A stretch of 64,000 nt of DNA from Stramenopiles sp. TOSAG23-3 (Eukaryota > Sar): assembly GCA_900128585.1 (NCBI GenBank), contig LT642150.1:1-64000 (forward strand). Reading direction: 5' to 3'. Positions 1-9,291 of the stretch are shown here, piece by piece. A program made the translations under genes and the position numbers. Under the pieces are notes generated by a model. It did no database searches. It was not told the origin of the DNA and was given only the letters and a program-made list of their open reading frames with translations. How positions within the stretch are numbered: the first letter of the stretch is position 1; each line of letters starts with the position of its first letter.

Positions 1-867
1 GGTCTTTGTGCGGTCGTGCAGCGGGTCTTGTTCTGATAGATATCTTTGTACCAACTTTACCCCGTTGCTAATAGGTTCTTCGCCGGTCAACTCAGCCTTT
101 GCTCTCTTTGATAATTCATAAAAGAAAACGACCACATGCGATGGACCGTTGTCTCTTTTCTTTCCCCAGATCGGGTTTTCCGCTGGGAAATTTGGAAAGA
201 CCATGCTAACTATTAACCTATTTGGGACCCCACAAGTGGATGGGGATTCTGGAACAGTGCCAGGATAAAACATATCTCCAGGGAAGGGCATACCTTCTTC
301 AGCTTCAAATATTTCTACCCCCACGGGTTCATACATCGAATATGCCGATTTCACTTTCATACCATCTACTATGTAGCCCCCGCCTCTGACATTAAAAATC
401 GTAGAGGCGTCCAACGGCGCCCACGCGTGGTTTAAGGTTTCGTTTGATTCCCAGGCATCGCTCTGCACCTTGCGCATACCACACATGTCCCCCACGACAG
501 GCTTATTCTCGGTATTTTGTGATGGATTCGGAATTCGATTGCTATGCGAGCTTGCCGACTTTTTTTTGTCCCCTTCCAAGTGAACCGAATCGTCTCCTTT
601 ACGGCGCGCAACAGCAATTTCAGAGACTTCCTGGCGGAATCTTGGAATAAACAAATCAACAAATTCCGAAGTGGAGCGAAGGCCAGAAGATCTGCCTATC
701 TCACCAAGACATTTCCTGACAATTTTTTCACTCACTTCATTGTTAGGAAAACCAATGGTATCCAAATACACGAGGAGCACACTAGGTGGAATAGTCTTGT
801 CCGCGTAAAGATTGTCCTGGCTATTGACCCATTGCTCGAAACCTGCTGCGGCTGCGAATTCGGCCAT
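1..867 (-). CDS. EDR2_C (DUF1336) domain protein, C-terminal end cut by window edge
   Basis: The frame is open on the minus strand from the left edge to a stop complement at 988-990. The translation carries the EDR2 C-terminal (DUF1336) signature: a Trp-Ala-Pro-Leu-Asp entry, then FNVRGGGYIVDGMKVKS, then a run resembling the family's hydrophobic core (LIVSMVFPNFPAENPIWG, HVVVFFYELS). In plants EDR2-type proteins combine PH, START and this domain and bind lipids; the domain alone also occurs in many protists. The ATG used is at 865-867 (MAEFAAAAGFEQW). The frame stays open for 40 codons upstream, and an AG just before CGAGATG on the minus strand could be a splice acceptor, so the true 5' end may lie further right. 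The last part of the protein lies outside the window. Lipid binding is family inference. Confidence 0.75.
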   Translation of the reverse strand, partial: MAEFAAAAGFEQWVNSQDNLYADKTIPPSVLLVYLDTIGFPNNEVSEKIVRKCLGEIGRSSGLRSTSEFVDLFIPRFRQEVSEIAVARRKGDDSVHLEGDKKKSASSHSNRIPNPSQNTENKPVVGDMCGMRKVQSDAWESNETLNHAWAPLDASTIFNVRGGGYIVDGMKVKSAYSMYEPVGVEIFEAEEGMPFPGDMFYPGTVPESPSTCGVPNRLIVSMVFPNFPAENPIWGKKRDNGPSHVVVFFYELSKRAKAELTGEEPISNGVKLVQRYLSEQDPLHDRTKT

Positions 868-1618
868 TGGAAACTGTGTTAAGAAATAAGATCCAACAGG
901 CGTGCAACCGGATGCCAAATACGTAAGCTGTCGTATGAATTTTTTCCCTGTCTTTTCGTATTCATCTCGCTCAGCAAATATGATTTCTTATACATTCAAT
1001 ATTGCTTGGGGACGTATCTCGATAAAAAACCGTGTATTAATATTTTATAGAAGATGATGATGATAGATAATAAAAATAGAAGAAGAAGACTTGTTGAAGC
1101 AGCAGAAGAAAGAAGAAGAATAACAGTGAGAGTTGTAATATTGTGTCTTCCGGTAGTACCTGTACCTGTACGGGTACGGTACCTGTACCACAACAGAGCA
1201 GAGAAAGCACAAAAATAGAAGAAGGAAGAAGAAGAAGTAAAAAAAAAAAAAAATTTATAATATAATACGCACCGGTACGAACATCAAAACATGCTGAATG
1301 AATGTACAGGATTACTACTACAAAAAAAAATTCAAAAAGATTATAAAAATAACAAGGAAGCAGCATTAATACTATCTCAAATACTATTGTGTGTGCTGTG
1401 AGCGAATAATAATCCAAAAGTGTTGTTTGTTGGATGAATGTGCGGGGGCAAAGAAGAAAAAAGTTGCCACGATTTATTACATAGTGGATAAAGCCAACTT
1501 ATGACTTATTTAAAGTTTGTTTTAAGTTCATTTAGGGTTCCAAGCTTTCTGCTGTAAACGAAACAAGTCACTTTGGGAGCCATAAAGCACAACATTGAAT
1601 AAGATCAATCAAGTAAAA
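868..1618. other. Intergenic, AT-rich, with a GTACC-rich patch
   Basis: No supported gene. The first 120 bases are open in the frame of the EDR2_C gene. The rest is low complexity: GAA/GAT-type runs near 1052-1110 and a poly-A run near 1236-1250. At 1151-1189 there is a self-complementary cluster of GTACC and GGTAC units. This is the shared 5' region of two divergent genes. Confidence 0.6.
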
Positions 1619-2188
1619 ATGAACACTATCCCAAGTGTAATAATCCTCTTCGTCGCTTTGTCTTCTATGGGCAGGCAAGTCCTGGCTCAAAGCGACCCCA
1701 AACATGTTTGTGACGAAGGCAATTGCCGTTATGCCAACTCTACTGGTCGCACAATTTTTGCAGCTTGCCCTGGGGGGGGCTGTTCCTATGGGTCTTGCGA
1801 AGGAGGTTTCTGCCGGTATGGGTACTGTGGCGGTTCAAATCCTTGCACTTACTCTAGTTGTGCTGGTGGTGGATGCCACTATGAGAATTGTTTGTCCGGA
1901 AAATGTTCTTATGATACTTGCCAAGGCGGGGTATGCCGTTACGGAAATTGCACAGGCGCTTGTGTCTACCATTCATGCGTAGGTGGTCTCTGTAAATATG
2001 GATGGTGTGCAAACGGCGAGTGCAACTATTACTTCAAAGATGAGCAAGACGCAGGATGTGCAGGCGGGTTATGTCGCTACGAAAATTGCGCTGGTATTGG
2101 TAAATGCCTCTACGGCCCTTGCAACGGGGGATTGTGTCACTATGGGACTTGCGAGGCTGATAATTGCCAGTATCGTCAAAAGGCTTAA
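1619..2188 (+). CDS. Secreted Cys-rich protein made of C-x3-C-x-Y-x2-C repeats
   Basis: The protein has 189 residues from the ATG at 1619; the open frame extends to a TTG at 1595, which I reject. The N-terminus (MNTIPSVIILFVALSSMG) is a typical signal peptide ending near VLAQ. The rest is about fourteen short units, each roughly Cys, three residues (often x-Gly-Gly), Cys, any, Tyr, two residues, Cys, with a period of 10-11 residues (30-33 bp). Examples are CEGGFCRYGYC, CQGGVCRYGNC and CNGGLCHYGTC. There is no transmembrane segment or GPI-like tail. Such Cys density suggests a disulfide-stacked extracellular rod or wall/matrix protein. I do not recognise the family, and function is unknown. 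The period and the paired Cys also resemble metal-binding repeats, but the signal peptide argues for disulfides. Confidence 0.85.
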   Translation: MNTIPSVIILFVALSSMGRQVLAQSDPKHVCDEGNCRYANSTGRTIFAACPGGGCSYGSCEGGFCRYGYCGGSNPCTYSSCAGGGCHYENCLSGKCSYDTCQGGVCRYGNCTGACVYHSCVGGLCKYGWCANGECNYYFKDEQDAGCAGGLCRYENCAGIGKCLYGPCNGGLCHYGTCEADNCQYRQKA

Positions 2189-2772
2189 GTTGGCTATGCT
2201 TAACAAAGTACGATGGAAAAAAGGTTACCATAAAACTGTGGCACTTTTGAACTCCTCATTCTCTTCTCTAATAATGAAAAGATTTTTTTATATATTGCAT
2301 ATTGGGAAATGGCCTATATAATAAATATAAGAATACATAATAAAATAATAAGTATAATTTTGAAGAAATTAAATACCGTACTGAACTGTAATGGAAAAAA
2401 AATACTTCTTGACCGCTCTTCCTATAGACTACGTACACTTCCTAGGCGTAGTCTAGGAAGTGCGGTCAAGAACTGTAGTAGATGATTTTACCGTTTAATA
2501 AATACCCTGTTGTGATGGTACTATTACGGTACGGTACGGTAAACGGTACCAACTAATTAATATTTATCATTAAAAAATAAATGATGAGAAGTTTTTTGGC
2601 CAACACCATCTTCAATGGCCTTTCCGCATTAATGATGACAACATATAGAAATCCAAGAATTTTTATATAAATACCAGCCCATTTGCAAATAGCCGAGAGT
2701 GAAACAAGGAATAGAAAGGGGTGCAAGTAGAATAAATAGGAACTAATTAGGCGCATTTTTGAAGGGTTTCGC
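2189..2772. other. Intergenic with strong hairpin and GGTACG repeats
   Basis: No gene seen. The spacer is AT-rich, with a long near-perfect inverted repeat at 2406-2472 (listed separately). At 2528-2550 there are GGTACGGTACGGT units of the same type as those near 1151 and 55416. It lies between two plus-strand genes. Confidence 0.6.
2406..2472. repeat. Near-perfect inverted repeat, stem about 26 bp, loop 13 nt
   Basis: Left arm 2406-2433 pairs with right arm 2447-2472. The arms share TTCTTGACCGC, then CTTCCTA, then GACTACG, and differ only by one mismatch and a two-base bulge. The loop is 2434-2446. The transcript of either strand would fold into a long hairpin. It is GC-richer than its AT-rich surroundings. 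It may be a 3' end structure of the Cys-rich gene (stop 217 bases upstream), a small-RNA precursor, or a relic of a mobile element. Confidence 0.8.
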
Positions 2773-4878
2773 ATGGAGAAAAAGCCGGCGCTGTACGCGA
2801 ACGAGCATGACGATATTTGGTGCGCTGCACGACGTGGCGATAGTCGCGCCGTGTTGAAGTTTCTGCAGCGTGGAGCTGATGCGAACATAGAGGACGAGTG
2901 TGGTAATGCGCCACTATATTATGGTGTTTTATACGGTCATATTGAGGTAGCAAAAAAGCTGATCGATTTTGGTGCGAATATACACGATATTGATAAAATT
3001 AGCGAGGAGTTATATGACCAGCTGCGTTCCTACAAGCTCGGCAGGCCCATAACCGTAGACAAGGGGGCAGCTGCTGGTCCGGCGGGCAGTGAAAGTGGCG
3101 AGGCATACGATAGGTCAGAAATAGCCCAACCTTTTGATTTGACACCAATTAGACTAAAACGCAGGAAAAGAACGAAACCAACGGCGTCCGAAGCTCTAAT
3201 AGAAGCGAGGAAGAACATGATCCTTACGAGAGGGGAGGAGTGGACAAAAAAATTAGAGCAAGTTGCAGCCAATAGAGAAAGCCAAAAGGAGAGAAGAAAA
3301 TGGCTTTCGCAAGTAAATAGGGCATTCTGGTTGCAGCAGCGTGAGAAGCATGAGCGTAAATGGATGGCAAAGCGTAAGATGGTAGATGCACAAGTTAGAT
3401 TTACTGATGAGCAACGAAAAGAATTGAGGAAATGGTTCGAAAGTTTAGATGCCGATGGCTCCGGAGAAATATCCTTCGTGGAGCTTGCTGGACCACTGCT
3501 TTCCACCGGGATTGCCACCACTCAACGAGAAGTACAAGATATAATAGATCGTCACAAATCTGATGTCACGGGAGGTATAGATTTCGAATCGTTTATGGCA
3601 CTTCTGAAGCCGGCGAAAAAAATAAACATAAAAAAGTTATATGAACGGTTAGACAAAAACCCTTTGCTCGATGTCGAAAAATTAGTCCGTGAAGCCGAGG
3701 AGGAGAAAAAGAATTCAGCCGCCAGAGCAGCATTTGAAAACTTAAAGGATCAGCTGACATCGGCGGAGGCAGAGAATCCGATGGATATCGACTCATTGAT
3801 ATCATTTACTAGAAGGGAAAAAATTATGAAGCAGTTGAAGACGTCCATCATTCGTAAGTACGAGTCTATGGAGCAACCAAGTGATAGTTTAGCAACAGAG
3901 CCCACTGTTTCCCCGAAAAGATTGTCGCCGCCAAACGGTCTGGGCAACAGTTCAGACCCACTGCCCTCGTCTTCCCCCCAAAGCACAGAAAAGACGGGGC
4001 AATCAAAGGCGTCCGAAGATTTTCAGCGAAAACTGATGCAGAGAAAAATTGCCCGAGATCGGCTACGGCGTCTGGACAATCTATCATGTCTCCAAAGAGT
4101 TGTAAGGGGAAGCATGGAAAGTGGGACAAGGGTGTCCTATTATGATGGGGAATTGCCCCCCGAAAATAACGATAAAGTGCGAACTTACGAGGACTTTGAT
4201 CGGCTACTTCCCACGTTAAGACCGCCAGCACAACTGCGTGCCCTGCAAAACCATCGGCAGTGGGACTTCTGGTTAGCACGTGCCAAAGGTGGAACTATTG
4301 AATATGATTCAGAAGATGAAGAGGAAGAAAATTTTGTGGAAGAGGTGGCCAATCAGTCTAATTCATTTACGAGGGGCCGCTCCGTGATTAGCGAAGATAC
4401 AGAGGGAATACTAAAGACCCCAGTGAAAACAAGGAGAAACACAAATAGTACAGCACTCGCCCAGACTTATAGTCGAAGCCCGGCTGCAGTGGAAAACGCG
4501 CTTTCACCGCACCAGGTAAATATTGAAAGGAGGTTTTCCAAGTTTTTAAAGCCGACACGAGCAGATATAATTAGGAGAAATAAGCATAAGGTGCGCCGGC
4601 AGTACTTGAAGAAGAAAAAAGTCCACCTTCCTGCACTGGGTGAATCGAAATCTGCTCCGAAATTAAAAGCAAATACGACGTATTATCAACAAAGGCAAAC
4701 ATCTTCTGGCAAAAGAAGACGATCGAATAAGAACAATAAAGTTGGATCATCTGCTAGCTTGACAACTTTAAGCACAAAACAGCCAATGTTTGCCGTTACA
4801 GTTGGCAATGGGCTTGTGAACGCGAAGATTGTGGATTTAAATTTATCCACAGGATTTCCGGCGAAGGAAAGAGGATAA
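2773..4878 (+). CDS. Ankyrin-repeat and EF-hand protein with coiled-coil and basic tail
   Basis: 701 residues from an ATG at 2773. Residues about 12-80 form two ankyrin repeats (DIWCAARRGDSRAVLKFLQ, then GNAPLYYGVLYGHIEVAKKL). A Lys/Arg/Glu-rich helical stretch follows at about 125-210. A canonical EF-hand comes next, with loop DADGSGEISFVE at 226-237, and then a degenerate second EF-hand that lacks most calcium ligands. The C-terminal half is charged, low in predicted order, with an acidic Glu patch (DSEDEEEENF) and strongly basic stretches near the end. The combination suggests a calcium-responsive scaffold. Proteins of this layout are common in flagellated protists, so a ciliary or cytoskeletal role is possible but not shown. 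It converges on exportin-5, with hairpins in the 243-base gap. Confidence 0.85.
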   Translation: MEKKPALYANEHDDIWCAARRGDSRAVLKFLQRGADANIEDECGNAPLYYGVLYGHIEVAKKLIDFGANIHDIDKISEELYDQLRSYKLGRPITVDKGAAAGPAGSESGEAYDRSEIAQPFDLTPIRLKRRKRTKPTASEALIEARKNMILTRGEEWTKKLEQVAANRESQKERRKWLSQVNRAFWLQQREKHERKWMAKRKMVDAQVRFTDEQRKELRKWFESLDADGSGEISFVELAGPLLSTGIATTQREVQDIIDRHKSDVTGGIDFESFMALLKPAKKINIKKLYERLDKNPLLDVEKLVREAEEEKKNSAARAAFENLKDQLTSAEAENPMDIDSLISFTRREKIMKQLKTSIIRKYESMEQPSDSLATEPTVSPKRLSPPNGLGNSSDPLPSSSPQSTEKTGQSKASEDFQRKLMQRKIARDRLRRLDNLSCLQRVVRGSMESGTRVSYYDGELPPENNDKVRTYEDFDRLLPTLRPPAQLRALQNHRQWDFWLARAKGGTIEYDSEDEEEENFVEEVANQSNSFTRGRSVISEDTEGILKTPVKTRRNTNSTALAQTYSRSPAAVENALSPHQVNIERRFSKFLKPTRADIIRRNKHKVRRQYLKKKKVHLPALGESKSAPKLKANTTYYQQRQTSSGKRRRSNKNNKVGSSASLTTLSTKQPMFAVTVGNGLVNAKIVDLNLSTGFPAKERG

Positions 4879-4892
4879 TTTTATAATTAACG

Positions 4893-4966
4893 CGCACACT
4901 AAAGTGTGACAGTAAATTAAGAGAATACGAATTTACAAAGTAAGAACACAGCAAAATTGTGTTCTT
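4893..4966. terminator. Hairpins in a convergent 3' spacer
   Basis: CACACT (4895-4900) pairs with AGTGTG (4903-4908). AAGAACACA (4942-4950) pairs with TGTGTTCTT (4958-4966) across a seven-base loop and is followed by T-rich sequence. Both lie between the stops of two convergent genes (4878 plus, 5122 minus), so a 3'-end role is likely. This is inferred from position and symmetry only. Confidence 0.4.
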
Positions 4967-5121
4967 TTAACGTGCGAAGTAGTATGATATGTTGTTATCA
5001 TAATTAAAAACAAAATAATGGAACTTTTTCTTGGTGTGATTAAAATTCTTATGATACACACTTCCTTTTCTGTACACGATTAAGTTAAGAGTTCGCAATA
5101 GTTTTAGGAGAGGCGTGAGTC

Positions 5122-8100
5122 TTACTGAAACAAGCTGACAAGGCCTGGGTTTGACAAAGTATCGTTTGTAGCTTTTGCCTTTTTCTTGTCAAATGGTTCA
5201 GTTGACGTAGCAAGGTTTTGGATACTAAATTTTGTTGCGACCAGGATACTTTCTTTTGTGTCTCCCGTTTGACCCATTTTTAAAGCACAATCCTGCAAAA
5301 AACTTTGCACAATGCCTCTTTTCTCTCTTTCGCTTTGTTTTGAATTGAGAAGCTTACTATCAAATTCTTTGATTTCAGATTCCGATACACCGGGAATTAG
5401 CGAAACGATTCGTCGGGCTTCGTTCGAGGAACCGTGCACACCCATACCACTGTTCCCCCCACCTTCGTGTACTGGTATCCACCCAAATGACATCCTGCAA
5501 TACATACTATTAATCAACGCTATCAAAAAGTTCTGGTGGATTTTCCCGTGGTCTTTGTTAGTGAGAAGAACTTGCAGGGCTGAGGCCAAAAGGTGACTAA
5601 GCATTCCATGGTTCTCCACGTGTTTAGTTAAAAATGGCAATATTCGCTCTGCCAGTAGCAACGTGGAACGCAGGCACTTGGTATCGGGCCATAAAAATGC
5701 CGAAGACAACGCATAAATAACCTGCTCTTTCATGCGAGCATCTGCAACCAACAGCTCTCCCAATTTTGTCAAATATGCCGGTGATGGCGCTCCCACTTGT
5801 TTGACAATTTTGCCATTTCTTTTCACTAGTGGTTTTTGTGGAAACAGGGCTCGCAGCAGCGTGAGGTATTCTCGGCTTACCTCTCGAATTAGTCGCTCGT
5901 CTACCATCAGTTTGACATCTGGGTCCATACCCATCGGAAAATGCCAGGGAACGCGTTGCGCCGGGTCAATGTACCACGATTCCCATGTTTTATTGAGCAT
6001 TCCTGTTAAGTGCTGCATAAATGGGTGTAGTAGAGGAAACAGTAGAGTAGGCACCAAGGGCAAAGGGCAAGTCAAAGAAAACGGATTCAAGAAAAGAGAC
6101 ATAAACATTTTCAAATGGCGGTGCTCCATAGAGTTCAAGCCCACAAAAATATTTTGTAGCATGAGCGAGTGAAGATTTTGAATGTCAAAAATCCCACCAA
6201 AACCATTCATGAAGCCGAGAGGATTTTGCAGGTAACTTATTTTCCCGTTCTGCATCGAAGCCGAATGTATTGCAGCAATCTTAATCAAGTCGTAGCATTC
6301 TCTGCGTAGATGAGTCATCAGTGAGGCGAGGTCTGCACCATTCTCTTCGGAGTTCGACACTCCTGTTGCTAACGCCACTTCCGATTGGTGAACACCAGGG
6401 ATGTTCAGAAAATGGTCTTCAAAGCCCATGGCAACGCGCACTTCTAGCGGTGAAATACGTTGCAACCAGCACATGTCGGATTTTTCTAATGGTTCCCGGA
6501 TCGGTGGTTCCCATATTTGGTGCAGGGTCTTTACCAAGGCGAAAATATTTGGTAATATTAGACTCCAGTTGTGGATAAATGGGTGTATCTTTGGGGCACC
6601 GTTTTGCTGCGGGGATCGGGCAGCTTTGGCGTGGCTTCGTTTGCCTACACACGAAAAAATCTGAAGGCATGAATATATTTTCCACCGCGTATCAGCGGAT
6701 GAACTTCGCAACATCGCGATGAAAGCTTGGGGAGATGACACCAAGCTCGTAGACGCATCCATTGTCCAGTCACGAAGTGGCGCCTCCATCATGTTATCCA
6801 AAAAACTCTTTTGCTCTTCAAATACAGAGATAGAATTGCTGACTATAACCATCATTTCATACAACAGGGCCTTTTCAGAGTCCATGATCTGGCTCGTGTT
6901 GATAAGTTCCAACACCCTATTTATGATATTCGGAAAATTTGGCAACATCTTCGCAGGAACCCTCATCGCAATCTTTATCAACGCCACCATGGCCTTCCGT
7001 CTGGCACTTTTCGTATCGTTGTGCAGGTCTCCAAGACCGGTTTTTCTTTGTAATTCAAGAGGGGTTTGAAATATGGTACTAGAGAAAAGCTTTTCGAGAA
7101 CAAACCCCAGTGACTGATCGTGATTCTTGAAGTACCCACCCTTGGAAAAGGTCGAGAGTCCAATCATTTGGCGACCTAGTAGCAGTGGGTCATCTGTTTT
7201 GTAATTCACCAGCATTTCTAAAATTTTGTGCAGCCCAGTTGAAACACCACCACCGTTGCTTAAACCATTTGCGGCCGTCATTTTTGCATTAAACGCCCCC
7301 AAAATTTTCTCCAAACAAATCGTAGCACCTTCTAATTGTATATACGCTGTGCTGAAAATCGTGCCATATGGGGTTCCCTCGCGGAGAGCGTTGGTACTCC
7401 TGGGAAAACTTTGCAGCACCTCTGCCATTCGCTGACGTATGTATTCGACCACTATTGTGGGGTATGCACCCGCGAGCGCTTTTATTGCCGATGTAATGCG
7501 GCTTCGGCAAACCCCTAAGCTTTTCAAAAATTCATCGTTGTCGTCAAAATCGAAAATGCCATACTGCGACACTGGCGTTTCGATAGGGTCTTCCGGGGAC
7601 CCATGGCGAAGGACTTTTTGGCCATACAATGAAATTAACCATGGAATGCGGTCCGCGACACATTTTGCTGTTATAAAACCATTCAGTCGCTCTAAAATAT
7701 AATACCAAGTACCAAGCATCCGCTCAGTAATCTTATAGCTAGGGTGTTGAAACATCCTGGAAGAAATTTCAACACACAAGACAACTACAGGGTCACTTGG
7801 TTGGAAACACTGCAAATGTATTTCGCCAATACAGCAAATTAGCTTAGCGATTTGTTGTTGAAATTTGTAGAGGTCTTCGTCGACTGGAAACTGGGCGTCC
7901 AGGGGCAGTGCAGCGCACGTTCGCATCACTAACATCACCGCCTCGCTTGCCGTAATCTTTGACGCATCTGTAAACGCTTTCCTGTTGCATAGTCCTGTCA
8001 TTGCTTTCGCAGATGCCATTCGTATCGGATGCGATGAGTCCTTTATGAGCACGGAAAAAACCTCCAACAAATTGCAGCCCGGCTCAAAGCAAGAGTCAAT

Positions 8101-8796
8101 CTGCATCCATTCGACAAACACACCGAGGCACTCCAGCGCACAAACTATCAGGATTTCTGCCTTTTTCGCGCTTCTATCAGAGTTAAATATTGAATACTGC
8201 TGATTCAAAACAATGTACAAAGATTTTATTATCACAGGAAGGTGTTTATTTATACCCTGCAGTACCTGATTCCGTCTTTTTGTCGGCATACAGGTGTTAA
8301 ACTCAGAGCTGCACGCGTCTTGGGCCAGTAAATGCAGCGCCCTGATTCCAACATACGCCTCCGTGTAATTAGTATTTATCAAGCCCAAAATGTCGTTGCA
8401 AAACGACGGCCACAACTGAGGCCATTCTCTTTTGGCCAATTCCGCCAGTAAACTAGAAATCGTTTCCCGGATCACTTTCGGACCTACCAAAATATCATTA
8501 AGGTGGCTTGAGGCAAATGAAAATATCTTCCGTTTCAATAAGTCTTTTCTATTTTGCTGCCACGTATTCCACTGCGACTTTAGGGCATCGTTAATGGAAT
8601 GCAAACAAAAATGCCGCAGTTCTACGTCTTCGCACGAAGATTTTTCGAAGAACACCACGGCTGCGTCAGCACCGCTCGGGGAGCTCTTAAAACTCTCCAA
8701 GTACTGCCCAGCCCGAGCGCGATCTTCATGCGAAGTGCTCGCCGCGTGGACAGCACGCAACGCCTGAAGTATTGTTTGCCTCTGTTGTTCAGCCAT
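5122..8796 (-). CDS. XPO5: Exportin-5
   Basis: 1224 residues, close to animal XPO5 (about 1200). Exportin-5 is a karyopherin-beta that, with RanGTP, carries double-stranded RNA (pre-miRNA, some tRNA) and proteins from nucleus to cytoplasm; the plant counterpart is HASTY. The N-terminal 30-100 region matches the importin-beta N-terminal domain (YLESFKSSPSGADAAVVFF, DVELRHFCLHSINDALKSQW). The Xpo1-type domain follows (VIRETISSLLAELAKREWP, LWPSFCNDIL). The remainder is HEAT-like helical repeats, including the exportin-5-type stretch around EWMQIDSCFEPGCNLLEVF and a C-terminal AFLWPDTKCLRSTLLL. The ATG at 8796 starts MAEQQRQTILQALRAVH. No introns or frame breaks are seen. Family assignment is from recognition of the whole pattern; cargo in this organism is unknown. 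Confidence 0.9.
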   Translation of the reverse strand: MAEQQRQTILQALRAVHAASTSHEDRARAGQYLESFKSSPSGADAAVVFFEKSSCEDVELRHFCLHSINDALKSQWNTWQQNRKDLLKRKIFSFASSHLNDILVGPKVIRETISSLLAELAKREWPQLWPSFCNDILGLINTNYTEAYVGIRALHLLAQDACSSEFNTCMPTKRRNQVLQGINKHLPVIIKSLYIVLNQQYSIFNSDRSAKKAEILIVCALECLGVFVEWMQIDSCFEPGCNLLEVFSVLIKDSSHPIRMASAKAMTGLCNRKAFTDASKITASEAVMLVMRTCAALPLDAQFPVDEDLYKFQQQIAKLICCIGEIHLQCFQPSDPVVVLCVEISSRMFQHPSYKITERMLGTWYYILERLNGFITAKCVADRIPWLISLYGQKVLRHGSPEDPIETPVSQYGIFDFDDNDEFLKSLGVCRSRITSAIKALAGAYPTIVVEYIRQRMAEVLQSFPRSTNALREGTPYGTIFSTAYIQLEGATICLEKILGAFNAKMTAANGLSNGGGVSTGLHKILEMLVNYKTDDPLLLGRQMIGLSTFSKGGYFKNHDQSLGFVLEKLFSSTIFQTPLELQRKTGLGDLHNDTKSARRKAMVALIKIAMRVPAKMLPNFPNIINRVLELINTSQIMDSEKALLYEMMVIVSNSISVFEEQKSFLDNMMEAPLRDWTMDASTSLVSSPQAFIAMLRSSSADTRWKIYSCLQIFSCVGKRSHAKAARSPQQNGAPKIHPFIHNWSLILPNIFALVKTLHQIWEPPIREPLEKSDMCWLQRISPLEVRVAMGFEDHFLNIPGVHQSEVALATGVSNSEENGADLASLMTHLRRECYDLIKIAAIHSASMQNGKISYLQNPLGFMNGFGGIFDIQNLHSLMLQNIFVGLNSMEHRHLKMFMSLFLNPFSLTCPLPLVPTLLFPLLHPFMQHLTGMLNKTWESWYIDPAQRVPWHFPMGMDPDVKLMVDERLIREVSREYLTLLRALFPQKPLVKRNGKIVKQVGAPSPAYLTKLGELLVADARMKEQVIYALSSAFLWPDTKCLRSTLLLAERILPFLTKHVENHGMLSHLLASALQVLLTNKDHGKIHQNFLIALINSMYCRMSFGWIPVHEGGGNSGMGVHGSSNEARRIVSLIPGVSESEIKEFDSKLLNSKQSEREKRGIVQSFLQDCALKMGQTGDTKESILVATKFSIQNLATSTEPFDKKKAKATNDTLSNPGLVSLFQ

Positions 8797-9291
8797 TTGA
8801 CATTTAATTTTTGCTGAATTATGAGACTAACATCACTGCGAATTCGGTAACTTTTAGTAAATATTTAGAACGTGGTTGGAAATATTCATCGTTACATGAT
8901 GTATACTTTCAATATAACTTCTTAGTGTATTCTAAAAATTGATTGTTTTCATAATAACAACAACATAATTGTTTTGATTTGAGATCAACAACAAAACAAC
9001 AAGACAGCACACCACACACCACACACCCCGTGGATGGTGGTCGTGACACGACGACGACCGTGTGTACGGTGGTGTTTGGTGGTGATTATAAATCAACACC
9101 ACACATCACCCATCACAGTTGTAAGGTGGATAAGTTTATAATTAGGGTTAATTTCATTCCGCGTTGTCTACGAGGAGTTATTAGTAGGAACCAAGGTAGA
9201 GGTAAAATTATAGGATGATTCAACAATATGTACTATTACATTTTTCGATTAAAATTTTTAAAGTTTAAAAGGCACAATTTTTACTGTGCTG
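8797..9291. other. Intergenic; upstream region of exportin-5 with CCACAC/GGTGGT symmetry
   Basis: No gene. At 9007-9120 a CACACCACACACC stretch, a short perfect palindrome (GTCGTG-A-CACGAC, 9040-9052), then GGTGGTGTTTGGTGGTGAT and ATCAACACCACACATCACC can pair with each other in several registers. This sits about 210-320 bases upstream of the exportin-5 ATG. Confidence 0.5.

Noticed and set aside
1037-1417. 126-codon hydrophobic frame on the minus strand
   Set aside because: It is poly-Leu/Phe from GAA/AAG-type simple sequence, with no start context.
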